DNA from: JANOMH01 sp031422295
GTDB lineage: Bacteria; Pseudomonadota; Alphaproteobacteria; Rhodobacterales; Rhodobacteraceae
Length of the DNA stretch: 64,000 nucleotides
Assembly: GCA_031422295.1 (NCBI GenBank)
Contig: JANOQM010000053.1
Coordinates: 124,001 to 188,000 of the forward strand
Reading direction: 5' to 3'
The notes under the pieces are model-generated. The model had not been told where the DNA came from. It saw nothing but the letters and a program-made list of their open reading frames with translations, and made no database searches. Positions within the stretch are counted from its first letter, which is position 1. Each line of letters opens with the position of its first letter. Shown in pieces: positions 53,410 through 63,079 of the stretch. Position numbers and translations under genes: made by a program.

Positions 53410-54773
53410 TGGACGGAACCGTATTAGTTGCCGATGACGACCGGACCATCCGCACCGTGCTGACGCAGGCCCTGACGCGGGCGGGCTGCAAGGTGCATGC
53501 CACGTCATCGCTGGTGACGCTGATGCGCTGGGTCGACGAGGGCAAGGGTGATCTGGTGATTTCCGATGTCATCATGCCGGACGGCAATGGGCTGGAACAA
53601 TTGCCATTGATCGCCAAGGCCCGGCCGGGCCTGCCGGTGATCATCATTTCGGCGCAAAACACCATCATGACGGCAATCCATGCGGCCGAGGCGGATGCCT
53701 ATGATTATCTGCCCAAACCGTTCGACCTGCCCGACCTGATGAAACGCGCCGCCCGCGCGCTCGAGGTCAAACGCCGCGCCCCGGCCCCCCGCGCCGACAT
53801 TATCGACAAGGCCAGCGACCTGCCGCTGGTCGGGCGGACAACTGCGATGCAGGCGCTATACCGGCTGGTGGCCCGGGTGATGAATACCCCCTTGCCGGTG
53901 CTGATCACCGGCGAAAGTGGCACTGGAAAATCCCTGATTGCCCGCGCTATCCATGATTTTTCCGACCGGCGCAGCCAGCCGTTTGTGGTGGTGTCGGCTG
54001 CTGACCTGCAAGGCATGGACGGCCCGGCAATGGTGCTGGCGCGGGCAAAGGGCGGGTCTATCCTGCTGGATGAGGTCAGCGATCTGAATGAGGATGCCCA
54101 AAGCCGGATTGTGCGGATGCTGGACAGTCTGGGCGATAATGCGCCACGCATCATGTCCACCTCGCAATCCGACCTGATGGGCCGGATGGAACTGGGCCAT
54201 TTCCGCGAGGATCTGTTTTACCGGCTGGGCGGGGTCAGTATCGCCGTGCCCGCCTTGCGCGAGCGGGTCGATGATATTCCGCTGTTGGCCGATCATTTTC
54301 TGGCGCGGGCCGAACGCGAGGGCGCTGTGCTGCGCAAACTGGCGGGCGGTGCACTTGAGGTGGTGCGCAGCTACAGCTGGCCGGGCAATGTGCGGCAATT
54401 GGAAAATGCGATCAGACGGCTGGTTGTCACCTCATCCGAAGAAGATATCAGCCGGGCCGAGGTCGAATCGGTTTTGGGCAGCCAGCCGGCGATGGAGCCA
54501 TTGCGCGGCAGTGGCGAGGGTGAAAAACTGATGGCGTCGGTCAACAAACACCTGCGCCGATATTTCGATCTGCACGGCGGCGTTCTTCCGCCACCGGGGC
54601 TGTACAACCGGATTTTGCGTGAAGTTGAAACGCCTTTGATCGAAATTGCGCTGGATGCGACGGGTGGCAACCAAGCTAAATGTGCCGATCTTTTGGGGAT
54701 CAACCGCAATACTTTGCGCAAGAAGATCACCGAGTTGGATATCCGCGTGACACGGCGCCGCAAGTTGATGTAA
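53409..54773 (+). CDS. ntrC: Nitrogen response regulator NtrC lacking GAFTGA
   Basis: 454 residues. Receiver domain with D53 (VISDVIMPDGNG), AAA+ domain with Walker A GESGTGKS (about 172-179) and Walker B GGSILLDEV, then a Fis-type helix-turn-helix (NQAKCADLLGINRNTLRKK). The GAFTGA loop that contacts sigma-54 is absent: residues between Walker A and B jump from ADLQGMDGPAMVLARAKGG. In Rhodobacter capsulatus the equivalent NtrC works with sigma-70, so the same is likely here. Confidence 0.95.
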   Translation: MDGTVLVADDDRTIRTVLTQALTRAGCKVHATSSLVTLMRWVDEGKGDLVISDVIMPDGNGLEQLPLIAKARPGLPVIIISAQNTIMTAIHAAEADAYDYLPKPFDLPDLMKRAARALEVKRRAPAPRADIIDKASDLPLVGRTTAMQALYRLVARVMNTPLPVLITGESGTGKSLIARAIHDFSDRRSQPFVVVSAADLQGMDGPAMVLARAKGGSILLDEVSDLNEDAQSRIVRMLDSLGDNAPRIMSTSQSDLMGRMELGHFREDLFYRLGGVSIAVPALRERVDDIPLLADHFLARAEREGAVLRKLAGGALEVVRSYSWPGNVRQLENAIRRLVVTSSEEDISRAEVESVLGSQPAMEPLRGSGEGEKLMASVNKHLRRYFDLHGGVLPPPGLYNRILREVETPLIEIALDATGGNQAKCADLLGINRNTLRKKITELDIRVTRRRKLM

Positions 54774-54866
54774 AACCGCAACATAACCGTGGCCCCCAGG
54801 TAACCCCAGGGCAGGACCCCGGAAAGACGCGGTAGCGGGGTTCGCCCCATCAACAAGGTCAAGCAC

Positions 54867-57116
54867 GTGGCACGGTCCCTGACGGGTCTGACATTCACAC
54901 GTTTCAACCGGCTGCGCAGGCAGCGGCGGGTGCAGAATGCGGCCACGCTGGGGCTGGTCATTCTGGGGCCGTTGCTGGCTGGATTGACTTATTATGCGCT
55001 GGGGCCGCTCGACCAGAATGCCAATGCGCCGCTGTTGCGGATCGTGCTGCTGGCCGACCTGATTTATGTGCTGGTCGTTGCCTCGATGGTGCTGATCCGT
55101 GTGGCCAAGATGATCGCTGCACGGCGGGCGAAATCGGCGGGGTCGCTGCTGCACTTGCGGCTGACAGGCGTGTTTGCGCTGGTGGCGCTGATCCCGACTG
55201 TGCTGGTCGCGGTGTTTTCGGTGCTGACGATCAATGTGGGGCTGGAGGGGTGGTTTTCGGACCGGGTGCGCAATGTGCTGGGCACCTCGCTTTTGGCCGC
55301 GCAAGCCTATGAAGAAGAACACAAACAGGACCTCAGCCGCGATGGGCTGGGGTTGGCCGGGTTTCTGAACACTGAACGGCAGGCCACATTTTTCATGTCC
55401 GACGCCGAAGTGCGCCAAGCCTTGGGGCGGGTACAGCCGCAGGTCGAACGCTCCCTGACCGAGGCGTTCGTGATTGACGGGCTGGGCGATATCCGGGCCC
55501 GCGGGGCGCGGTCATATGAATTTGATTACGAACGCCCGACGGCCGAAAATCTGGTCGAGGCGCGTGAGGCCGGGATCGTTATCCTGCAGGATTGGGCGAA
55601 CAATGAATTCCGCGCCCTGATCCCGCTGACCGCATTCGAGGACCGGTTCTTATATGTCAGCCGGGCAGTGGACGGCGAAATTCTGTCCTTGCTGGACGAT
55701 ACCCAGCAAACCGTCGCCTTGTATGAACAGCTGGAAAATGACCGGGGCCGGTTGTTGTTTGAATTCGGCCTGCTGTACTTGGGCTTTGCCGTGATGCTGA
55801 TACTGGCCGCGATCTGGCTGGGGTTGTGGTTTGCGGAACGGCTGTCCAAACCCGTGGGCCGATTGGTAAATGCGTCACAACGGGTGGGGTCGGGTGATCT
55901 GGATGTGCGGGTGATCGAGGAAGACGGTGATGATGAGATTGCACAATTAGGTCGCTATTTCAATCAGATGACGACCGATCTTAAGGTGCAACGAGACACT
56001 CTGATGGACAATACCCAGCAGATCGAGGAACGCCGCAGGCTGTTTGATTCCGTGCTGAGTTCAGTCAAGTCGGGGGTGGTGGGGCTGGACCCGCAGGGCC
56101 GGGTGACCTTTGCCAACCCATCGGCACGACGGCTGCTATATGTCGGGCCTGCGCAGGAAGATATGGCGCTGGACCATGCCGTGCCGGAATTCGCCCCGCT
56201 TTTCCAGCAATTACGCGCATCAGTCACGGACGGCGTGCAGGACCAAGTCAATCTGGTGCGCGGCGGTAAACAGGAAAGTCTGCTGGTCCGGATGTCGCCG
56301 CGCCGCGCTGATACCGGAGAATTAGAAGGCTATGTCGTGGCCTTTGACGATGTGACCGATCTGGTATCGGCACAGCGCATGGCCGCCTGGGGCGATGTGG
56401 CCCGCCGCATTGCGCATGAAATCAAGAACCCGCTGACCCCGATCCAATTATCCGCCGAACGGATCAAACGCAAATTCCGGGGCCGGCTGGGCGATGACGC
56501 GGCATCTTTGGACCAGTTGACCGATGTGATCGTGCGCCAGACCAATGACCTGCGCCGGATTGTCGATGAGTTTTCCAAGTTTGCCCGGATGCCCGAACCC
56601 GAACTGGTCAATCAGGATCTGGCGACAGTGTTGCGCGATGCGGTGACATTGCAGGAACCGGCCTTGATCGGGATTGCGCTGAAATCCGATATTCCACCTG
56701 GGTTGGTCATGGCTGATTTTGACGCAACGATGATTTCGCAATCGCTGACAAACCTGATTAAGAACGCCGGGGAAGCCATTGAATCTTTGCAGGAAAAAGG
56801 TGCGCCGTTAAACTTTGCGCCCGAAGTCAGGGTGGCCATGGAAATTGGTCCCACCTCTGCCCGGATCACCATTTCCGACAACGGCATCGGCCTGCCCGAG
56901 GATCGCGCGCGGCTGTTTGAACCCTATGTGACGACACGGGCCAGCGGCACCGGGCTGGGCTTGCCGATTGTCAAAAAGATTATCGAAGAACATGACGGCA
57001 CATTGACGCTGGAAGATGCTGCCATTTTTGACGGCAATTCCCACGCCGGGGCGATGGCCGTGATTATTTTGCCGGTCAAACCGGTCCACCAGACAGAAAC
57101 GCAAGCAGCAGAATGA
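54867..57116 (+). CDS. ntrY: Membrane sensor kinase NtrY
   Basis: 749 residues from GTG 54867. Several membrane helices in the first 110 residues, an extracytoplasmic region, another helix (LLYLGFAVMLILAAIWLGLW) near 300, then HAMP, PAS, and the kinase with H517 in RRIAHEIKNPLTP, N box NLIKNAGEA and DNGIGLPE. Partner of NtrX; in alphaproteobacteria this pair links envelope, redox and nitrogen control. AAGG lies 9 bases before the start. Confidence 0.94.
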   Translation: MARSLTGLTFTRFNRLRRQRRVQNAATLGLVILGPLLAGLTYYALGPLDQNANAPLLRIVLLADLIYVLVVASMVLIRVAKMIAARRAKSAGSLLHLRLTGVFALVALIPTVLVAVFSVLTINVGLEGWFSDRVRNVLGTSLLAAQAYEEEHKQDLSRDGLGLAGFLNTERQATFFMSDAEVRQALGRVQPQVERSLTEAFVIDGLGDIRARGARSYEFDYERPTAENLVEAREAGIVILQDWANNEFRALIPLTAFEDRFLYVSRAVDGEILSLLDDTQQTVALYEQLENDRGRLLFEFGLLYLGFAVMLILAAIWLGLWFAERLSKPVGRLVNASQRVGSGDLDVRVIEEDGDDEIAQLGRYFNQMTTDLKVQRDTLMDNTQQIEERRRLFDSVLSSVKSGVVGLDPQGRVTFANPSARRLLYVGPAQEDMALDHAVPEFAPLFQQLRASVTDGVQDQVNLVRGGKQESLLVRMSPRRADTGELEGYVVAFDDVTDLVSAQRMAAWGDVARRIAHEIKNPLTPIQLSAERIKRKFRGRLGDDAASLDQLTDVIVRQTNDLRRIVDEFSKFARMPEPELVNQDLATVLRDAVTLQEPALIGIALKSDIPPGLVMADFDATMISQSLTNLIKNAGEAIESLQEKGAPLNFAPEVRVAMEIGPTSARITISDNGIGLPEDRARLFEPYVTTRASGTGLGLPIVKKIIEEHDGTLTLEDAAIFDGNSHAGAMAVIILPVKPVHQTETQAAE

Positions 57117-57123
57117 GGGTTAC

Positions 57124-58521
57124 ATGGGCGATATCCTGATCACCGATGATGAACGCGACATCCGCGAACTTATCTCGGATATCTTGAAGGACGAAGGGTT
57201 TACCACGCGGCTGGCGGGAAATTCTGAACAATGCATGGCCGAAATCGCCAAAGACCTGCCCGCGCTGATGATCCTCGATATCTGGCTGAAAGACAGCAAG
57301 ATGGACGGGATCGACATTCTGAAAACCGTCAAACGCGAACATCCTGATGTGCCGATTGTCATCATCTCGGGCCATGGGAATATCGAAATTGCGGTCGCCG
57401 CGATCAAACAGGGCGCTTATGATTTCATCGAAAAGCCGTTCAATATTGACCAGTTGATGGTGGTCATTCGCCGCGCGATGGAAGTGTCCCGCCTGCGGCG
57501 CGAGAATATCGAGCTGAAGCGGGGCGAGACGTTTACCGCCGAAATGCTGGGCGACAGTGCGGCGTTCCGGGCGTTGCGGGCACAATTGGACAAAGTTACC
57601 AAGTCCAACGGAAGGGTGATGCTGACGGGCGAGCCTGGATCGGGCAAGGAAGTGGCCGCCCGCTATATCCATTCAAATTCCAACCGCGCCTCGGCCCCGT
57701 TCATCACCGTCAGTTCAGCCACTGTAGAGCCGGACCGGATGGAGGATGTGTTGTTTGGCCGCGATGGCGCGGAAAAGGGTATTGAGAAGGGCCTGCTGGA
57801 GCAGGCCAATGGCGGCGTCATCTACTTTGACGAAGTGGCCGATATGCCGATTGGCACCCAGTCGAAAATCCTGCGTGTTCTCGTTGATCAGCAGTTTCAA
57901 CGGGTTGGCAGCAGTGACAAGGTGCAGGTCGATCTGCGGGTTATCTCCAGCACAACCAAGGATTTGCAGGCCGCAATTGCCGCCGGAACTTTCCGGCAGG
58001 AACTGTTCCACCGCCTGAATGTCGTACCGATCCATGTGCCCAGTCTGGAGGAACGGCGCGAGGATATTCCGCTATTGGCCGAACATTTCATTGGCATTCT
58101 GAACCGCACACAGGGCCTGCCATTGCGCAAACTGGCCGAAGATGCACGCGCATTGCTACAGACCATGCTGTGGCCGGGTAATGTGCGGCAGTTGAAGAAC
58201 GTCGTGGAACGCGTTCTGATCCTTGGGGAATCGTCCGGTGACATACTGGCGCGCGAATTGCCCAGCAGCGAAGAAACCACTGGCGAAGAGGGCCGCGTGG
58301 TGCTGTCTGGCGGGCTGGCTACTTTGCCGCTGCGCGAGGCGCGGGAGTTGTTCGAGCGCGAATACCTGCTAACCCAGATCAACCGCTTTGGTGGCAATAT
58401 CAGCCGCACCGCATCATTTGTCGGCATGGAAAGGTCAGCCCTGCACCGCAAATTGAAATCGCTGGGGGTCGTTACCTCGTCCAAGGCCGGGGGGCGGGTG
58501 GCGTATGTTGATGAAGACTGA
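57124..58521 (+). CDS. ntrX: Response regulator NtrX lacking GAFTGA
   Basis: 465 residues. Receiver with D52 (LMILDIWLKDSKMDG), AAA+ domain with GEPGSGKE (Walker A) and GGVIYFDEVAD (Walker B), and C-terminal Fis-type helix-turn-helix (GNISRTASFVGMERSALHR). The sigma-54 loop is replaced by RDGAEKGIEKG. It follows ntrY by 7 bases and is followed by trkA. Confidence 0.95.
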   Translation: MGDILITDDERDIRELISDILKDEGFTTRLAGNSEQCMAEIAKDLPALMILDIWLKDSKMDGIDILKTVKREHPDVPIVIISGHGNIEIAVAAIKQGAYDFIEKPFNIDQLMVVIRRAMEVSRLRRENIELKRGETFTAEMLGDSAAFRALRAQLDKVTKSNGRVMLTGEPGSGKEVAARYIHSNSNRASAPFITVSSATVEPDRMEDVLFGRDGAEKGIEKGLLEQANGGVIYFDEVADMPIGTQSKILRVLVDQQFQRVGSSDKVQVDLRVISSTTKDLQAAIAAGTFRQELFHRLNVVPIHVPSLEERREDIPLLAEHFIGILNRTQGLPLRKLAEDARALLQTMLWPGNVRQLKNVVERVLILGESSGDILARELPSSEETTGEEGRVVLSGGLATLPLREARELFEREYLLTQINRFGGNISRTASFVGMERSALHRKLKSLGVVTSSKAGGRVAYVDED

Positions 58522-58548
58522 CACCATGGGCCCGACGGGAGACCAGAT

Positions 58549-59925
58549 ATGAAAGTGATCGTCTGTGGCGCCGGCCAGGTTGGCTGGCAGATTGCGCGGC
58601 ATCTGGCGGGCGAGGGCAATGATGTCACGATTATTGACAGCAATGCCGAGTTGGTCCGCCGTGCGGCCGAAACCCTCGATGTGCAGGGCGTGGCAGGCTT
58701 TGCCAGCTATCCCGATGTGCTGGACCGGGCCGGGGCGCGTGACGCGGATATGATCATTGCCGCGACCTATTCGGACGAAGTGAACATGATCGTTTGTGAG
58801 GTTGCCAATTCGGTGTTTGGGGTGCAGCGAAAAATCGCCCGGCTGCGCGCCCAAAGCTATCTGGAACCGATTTACAGCGATCTGTTTCAACGCGACCGGT
58901 TGTCGATTGACGTGGTGATCAGCCCGGAAAAAGAAGTGGCCGATGCCGCCCTGCAACGCCTCAGCGCGCCTGCCGCCTTTGATACAGAAAGCTTTCTGGA
59001 TGGCCGGGCATTGCTGTTGGGCGTCGATATCGGCCCTGATTGCCCGGTGATCGATACCCCGCTACGGCAGCTGACTGACCTGTTTTCGACGCTGCGGGCG
59101 ATTGTCGTGGGTATCCGTCGCGCCGGCCGGTTGTTTGCCCCTTCTGCCGACGATCAGATATTTGTCGGCGATCAGTGCTATATCTTCGCCGATACCGCCG
59201 ACATGCCCCGCACGATGGAGATTTTTGGCAAGACCCATTCGAAAATCGACCGCGTGGTAATTATCGGTGGCGGCAATGTGGGTCTTGCTGTGGCCAAGGC
59301 GCTGGAAAGCAGTCCGCAAAAAATCCGGGTCAAGATGATTGAAAAAAGCCGCGCCCGGGCCGAGGTGGCCGCGGATGCGCTGACCAAAACGATCGTTTTG
59401 CATGGCGACGGCCTTGATACCGCGATATTGGACGAGGCCAGCATTGCCACGGCAGATGCCGTGCTGACCCTGACCGATGATGACAAGACCAATCTGCTGG
59501 CTGCCGTCCGGGCCAAACAGATGGGCTGTAAAATGTCGATCTGCCTGTCGAATGACCCGACATTGTTGCCGCTGGTCAGCCCGCTGGGTATTGACGCCTA
59601 TCTGAACCCGCGCGCCACCACCGTCAGCTCGATCCTGCGCCATATCCGGCATGGTCGGGTGCGCGGCGTTTATTCCATCGGTGACGCCGAGGCCGAGATG
59701 ATCGAGGCGCAGGTGCTGGGCACCTCGCCTTTGGCCGGGCAAAAGATCAAGGATATTGCCTTTCCGGATGGCGTTTTGGTCGGCGGTTTGATGAAGGGCG
59801 GCAAACTGGTCAAACCAACCGGCGATCTGCGGATTGACGAAGGCGATGTCATTGCCATTTTTGCCATGGCCGCCGATGTCCCCGAGGTGGAGCGGTTGTT
59901 GCAAGTTTCGGTCGAATTTTTCTGA
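58549..59925 (+). CDS. trkA: Potassium uptake protein TrkA
   Basis: Peripheral NAD-binding gate of the Trk potassium channel. 458 residues with two RCK halves: GAGQVGWQIARHL at about 6-18 and IIGGGNVGLAVAKALE near 235. The second half includes the C-terminal RCK_C domain. It overlaps trkH by one base (TGATG). Confidence 0.95.
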   Translation: MKVIVCGAGQVGWQIARHLAGEGNDVTIIDSNAELVRRAAETLDVQGVAGFASYPDVLDRAGARDADMIIAATYSDEVNMIVCEVANSVFGVQRKIARLRAQSYLEPIYSDLFQRDRLSIDVVISPEKEVADAALQRLSAPAAFDTESFLDGRALLLGVDIGPDCPVIDTPLRQLTDLFSTLRAIVVGIRRAGRLFAPSADDQIFVGDQCYIFADTADMPRTMEIFGKTHSKIDRVVIIGGGNVGLAVAKALESSPQKIRVKMIEKSRARAEVAADALTKTIVLHGDGLDTAILDEASIATADAVLTLTDDDKTNLLAAVRAKQMGCKMSICLSNDPTLLPLVSPLGIDAYLNPRATTVSSILRHIRHGRVRGVYSIGDAEAEMIEAQVLGTSPLAGQKIKDIAFPDGVLVGGLMKGGKLVKPTGDLRIDEGDVIAIFAMAADVPEVERLLQVSVEFF

Positions 59926-61445
59926 TGCTGCACGGGCTGACCAAAGCGCCATTTTTCGTGTCGTTGATGGGGATCGGGGCGGTCTGCATGTTGGTCCCAG
60001 CCCTGCATGCGCTGGCTTTTGCCGATTTCCGGACAGCCCGGATTTTCCTGTATGGCAGTATTCTGTCTGCATTTCTGACCCTGCTGATTGGGCTGGCCAC
60101 AGCAAATTATGCCCCGCGCAGCGTGCCGCGCAGTCAGTTGACGACCCTGTTGGCGGCATTCAGCATTTTGCCGCTGTTGCTGGCTGTCCCGTTTTACGAA
60201 GTGGCCCGCCCGACCAGCCTGATTGATGCCTGGTTCGAGATGGTCTCAAGTTTCACCACAACCGGGGCGACCTTGTATGAAAACGCCGGGCGATTGAACC
60301 CGTCGTTGCATCTGTGGCGGGCGCTGGTGGGTTGGCTGGGCGGACTTTTGGTCTGGATCACGGCTGTCGCCGTTTTGGCCCCGATGAACCTGGGCGGGTT
60401 CGAAGTGCGGGCGGCCAGCGCCACGGGCGATAATTTGCGGTTGCCGCGTCACCTGACCCTTGTCACCGATCCATCCGAACGGCTGCTGCGGATCAGCGTC
60501 AAACTGGTCCCGATTTATAGCGGTCTGACAGCGTTGCTGTGGCTGGGGCTGGTCATAGCTGGCGAAGTGCCGTTCGTGGCGATCTGCCATGCGATGGCGG
60601 TCATTTCGACCTCGGGCATTTCGCCGGTGGGCGGGGTGCAGAACGCCGGGGCAGGGCTGATGGGTGAGGTTTTGATCGGGGTGTTTTTCCTGCTGGCTTT
60701 GTCGCGGCTGACCTTCAGCTTTGGCATTGACCGCACGGGGATTGGGGCGGTCTGGACCGATCCGGAATTGCGCCTTGGCCTGTCGATTGCGGGTTTTGTA
60801 ACGGCGATACTGTTTTTGCGGCACTATGTTCTGCCGGAAAGCAGCGTGTTGCAGACCGGGCTGATGCCTGCCGTGCTAGCCCTGTGGGGCACGTTTTTCA
60901 CGGTGCTGTCGTTTCTGACCACAACTGGCTTTGAATCCGCGCATTGGCTGGCTGCCAAAGACTGGGCTGGGTTGCAAAGCCCCGGGTTGATTCTGCTGGG
61001 GCTTGCGCTGATCGGCGGTGGCGTGGCCACAACGGCAGGCGGCGTCAAGCTGTTGCGTATTTACGCCCTGAGCAAACATGGGTTGCGCGAATTGGAACGC
61101 ATTGTGCATCCGCATTCGCTGGGGGGGGCGGGGCAGGATGCGCGGCGGATCCGGCGGCAGGGGGCCTATATCGCTTGGGTGTTTTTCATGCTGTTTGCAA
61201 CCAGTGTTGCCGTGGTCATGCTGGCCTTGTCATTGGTCGGATTGCAGTTTGAACCGGCCATGGTTCTGACGATTTCAGCGCTGACCACGACCGGACCACT
61301 GGCCGAGGTTGCGGGTGAAAATCCAGCGTCTTTTGCGGGCATTCCGGATGCGGCCAAAATGATCCTGGCGGCTACAATGGTGCTGGGACGGATGGAAACG
61401 CTGGCACTGGTCGCGCTTTTCAACCCCGAGTTCTGGCGATCCTGA
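59925..61445 (+). CDS. trkH: Potassium uptake channel protein TrkH
   Basis: Ion-conducting subunit, 506 residues with about ten membrane helices and four pore loops. Filter-region motifs: SSFTTTGATL, ISTSGISPVGG, TTTGFES and TTTGPLAEV. Complements TrkA in the same operon. The unusual context, directly after ntrX, is conserved in related genomes. Confidence 0.94.
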   Translation: MLHGLTKAPFFVSLMGIGAVCMLVPALHALAFADFRTARIFLYGSILSAFLTLLIGLATANYAPRSVPRSQLTTLLAAFSILPLLLAVPFYEVARPTSLIDAWFEMVSSFTTTGATLYENAGRLNPSLHLWRALVGWLGGLLVWITAVAVLAPMNLGGFEVRAASATGDNLRLPRHLTLVTDPSERLLRISVKLVPIYSGLTALLWLGLVIAGEVPFVAICHAMAVISTSGISPVGGVQNAGAGLMGEVLIGVFFLLALSRLTFSFGIDRTGIGAVWTDPELRLGLSIAGFVTAILFLRHYVLPESSVLQTGLMPAVLALWGTFFTVLSFLTTTGFESAHWLAAKDWAGLQSPGLILLGLALIGGGVATTAGGVKLLRIYALSKHGLRELERIVHPHSLGGAGQDARRIRRQGAYIAWVFFMLFATSVAVVMLALSLVGLQFEPAMVLTISALTTTGPLAEVAGENPASFAGIPDAAKMILAATMVLGRMETLALVALFNPEFWRS

Positions 61446-61567
61446 GGCGGTTGACGTAGCGGCTTGTTTTTGGGCTGGAATCTCGGATCAGGCCACGACA
61501 TACTAAGACTAACGAGGGAGGCCGATCCTGAACGGGAATGGGGCCACAAGAAAAAAAGGAAACTGAA

Positions 61568-61801
61568 ATGGCCGCCGACAAGCAGAACCTTCAGGATGCG
61601 TTCTTGAATCATGTCCGCAAGGTCAAGGTTCCGGTAACGATTTTTCTGATCAATGGGGTAAAACTGCAGGGTGTCATTACCTGGTTTGACAACTTTTGCG
61701 TGCTGTTGCGCCGCGATGGTCAATCCCAACTGGTCTATAAAAGTGCCATTTCCACGATCATGCCCGCGCAGCCGATCAGCCTGTATGATGGCGAAGAATA
61801 G
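61568..61801 (+). CDS. hfq: RNA chaperone Hfq
   Basis: 77 residues, hexameric Sm protein that pairs small RNAs with mRNAs. Sm1 motif PVTIFLINGVKLQGVITWFDNF is complete (given as PVTIFLING, KLQG, WFDNF) and Sm2 is YKSAISTIMP. The start 61568 has AAGGAAA upstream; an in-frame ATG 30 bases earlier is rejected. C-terminal tail is short, as in Rhodobacter. Followed by hflX after two bases. Confidence 0.97.
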   Translation: MAADKQNLQDAFLNHVRKVKVPVTIFLINGVKLQGVITWFDNFCVLLRRDGQSQLVYKSAISTIMPAQPISLYDGEE

Positions 61802-61803
61802 CC

Positions 61804-63075
61804 TTGGAGACGGATAAGCCTGCGACGCGGGCTTGGGTCATCCACCCGGATATCAAATCCGACCCAGACCGCCGCCCGTCTGAGCCTGCCCTGGCCGAGG
61901 CCCTGGCCTTGGCTGCCGCATTGCCCGACATCCAGGTGGTCGGATCAGAAAACGTCACCTTGGCCCGCATTCACCCCGGCATGCTGTTCGGGTCTGGCAA
62001 GATTGCTGAACTCAAGGCCCGGATGACCGAGGCCGAGGTGGAATTGGTGCTGGTCAACGGCCATGTCGGCCCGGTGCAGCAGCGTAATCTGGAAAAGGAA
62101 TGGAAGGTCAAATTACTGGACCGGACCGGCCTGATCCTTGAGATTTTCGGCGATCGCGCCCGCACCCGCGAGGGTGTGTTGCAGGTGGAAATGGCCGCAT
62201 TGTCCTATCAACGCAGCAGGCTGGTCCGGGCCTGGACCCATCTTGAACGCCAGCGCGGCGGCTTTGGTTTTGTCGGTGGCCCCGGCGAAACCCAGCAAGA
62301 GGCGGATCGGCGCGCGATTGATGACCATTTGATCCGGCTGAAAAAGCAGCTGGAAAAGGTCGCCAAAACCCGCACCCTGCACCGCGATGCCCGCGCCAAG
62401 GTGCCGTTCCCGATTGTGGCTCTTGTCGGTTATACCAACGCCGGTAAATCGACCCTGTTCAACCGCCTGACCGGGGCCGATGTGCTGGTCAAGGACATGC
62501 TGTTTGCCACATTGGACCCAACCATGCGCCGCGTTGTGCTGCCGTCAGGCGACGAAGTGATCATGTCCGACACCGTGGGGTTCATCAGCAATCTGCCGAC
62601 CGAACTGGTGGCCTCATTCCGCGCGACGCTTGAGGAAGTGCTGGATGCCGACCTGATCCTGCATGTGCGCGATATCTCGCATGCCGAATCTGCCGCGCAG
62701 GCCCGGGATGTGGCCGCTATTCTGGCCAGTCTGGGTGTGGCCGAAGCTGCCCCGCTGATCGAGGTCTGGAACAAGATCGACAAGGTCGAAGGCGGGGCGC
62801 GTGAAGCGCTTGAAGTGCAGGCTGAACGTACCGACAATCTGTTTGCAGTGTCAGCCCTGACGGGTGACGGGCTTGACCGGTTATTGCAGGCTGTGGCGAC
62901 CACCCTGAAAGGGGCTGTGACCCAAGAGGTTTTGCAGTTGAACTTTGCCCAAGGCAAAGCCCGTGCCTGGCTGTTTGCCGAACATCTGGTGCAAACCGAA
63001 GAGCTGACCGAAACCGGCTATGCCCTGACCATCAACTGGACTGCCCAACAAAAATCGCGGTTCGACCTGCTGTAG
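61804..63075 (+). CDS. hflX: GTPase HflX
   Basis: Ribosome-splitting GTPase, 423 residues. N-terminal HflX domain with HPGMLFGSGK and VEMAALSYQRSRLVR, GTPase with G1 VGYTNAGKST near 200, G3 SDTVGF, G4 NKID. Starts with TTG 61804. The hfq-hflX pair is conserved widely. Confidence 0.94.
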   Translation: METDKPATRAWVIHPDIKSDPDRRPSEPALAEALALAAALPDIQVVGSENVTLARIHPGMLFGSGKIAELKARMTEAEVELVLVNGHVGPVQQRNLEKEWKVKLLDRTGLILEIFGDRARTREGVLQVEMAALSYQRSRLVRAWTHLERQRGGFGFVGGPGETQQEADRRAIDDHLIRLKKQLEKVAKTRTLHRDARAKVPFPIVALVGYTNAGKSTLFNRLTGADVLVKDMLFATLDPTMRRVVLPSGDEVIMSDTVGFISNLPTELVASFRATLEEVLDADLILHVRDISHAESAAQARDVAAILASLGVAEAAPLIEVWNKIDKVEGGAREALEVQAERTDNLFAVSALTGDGLDRLLQAVATTLKGAVTQEVLQLNFAQGKARAWLFAEHLVQTEELTETGYALTINWTAQQKSRFDLL

Positions 63076-63079
63076 GCGT

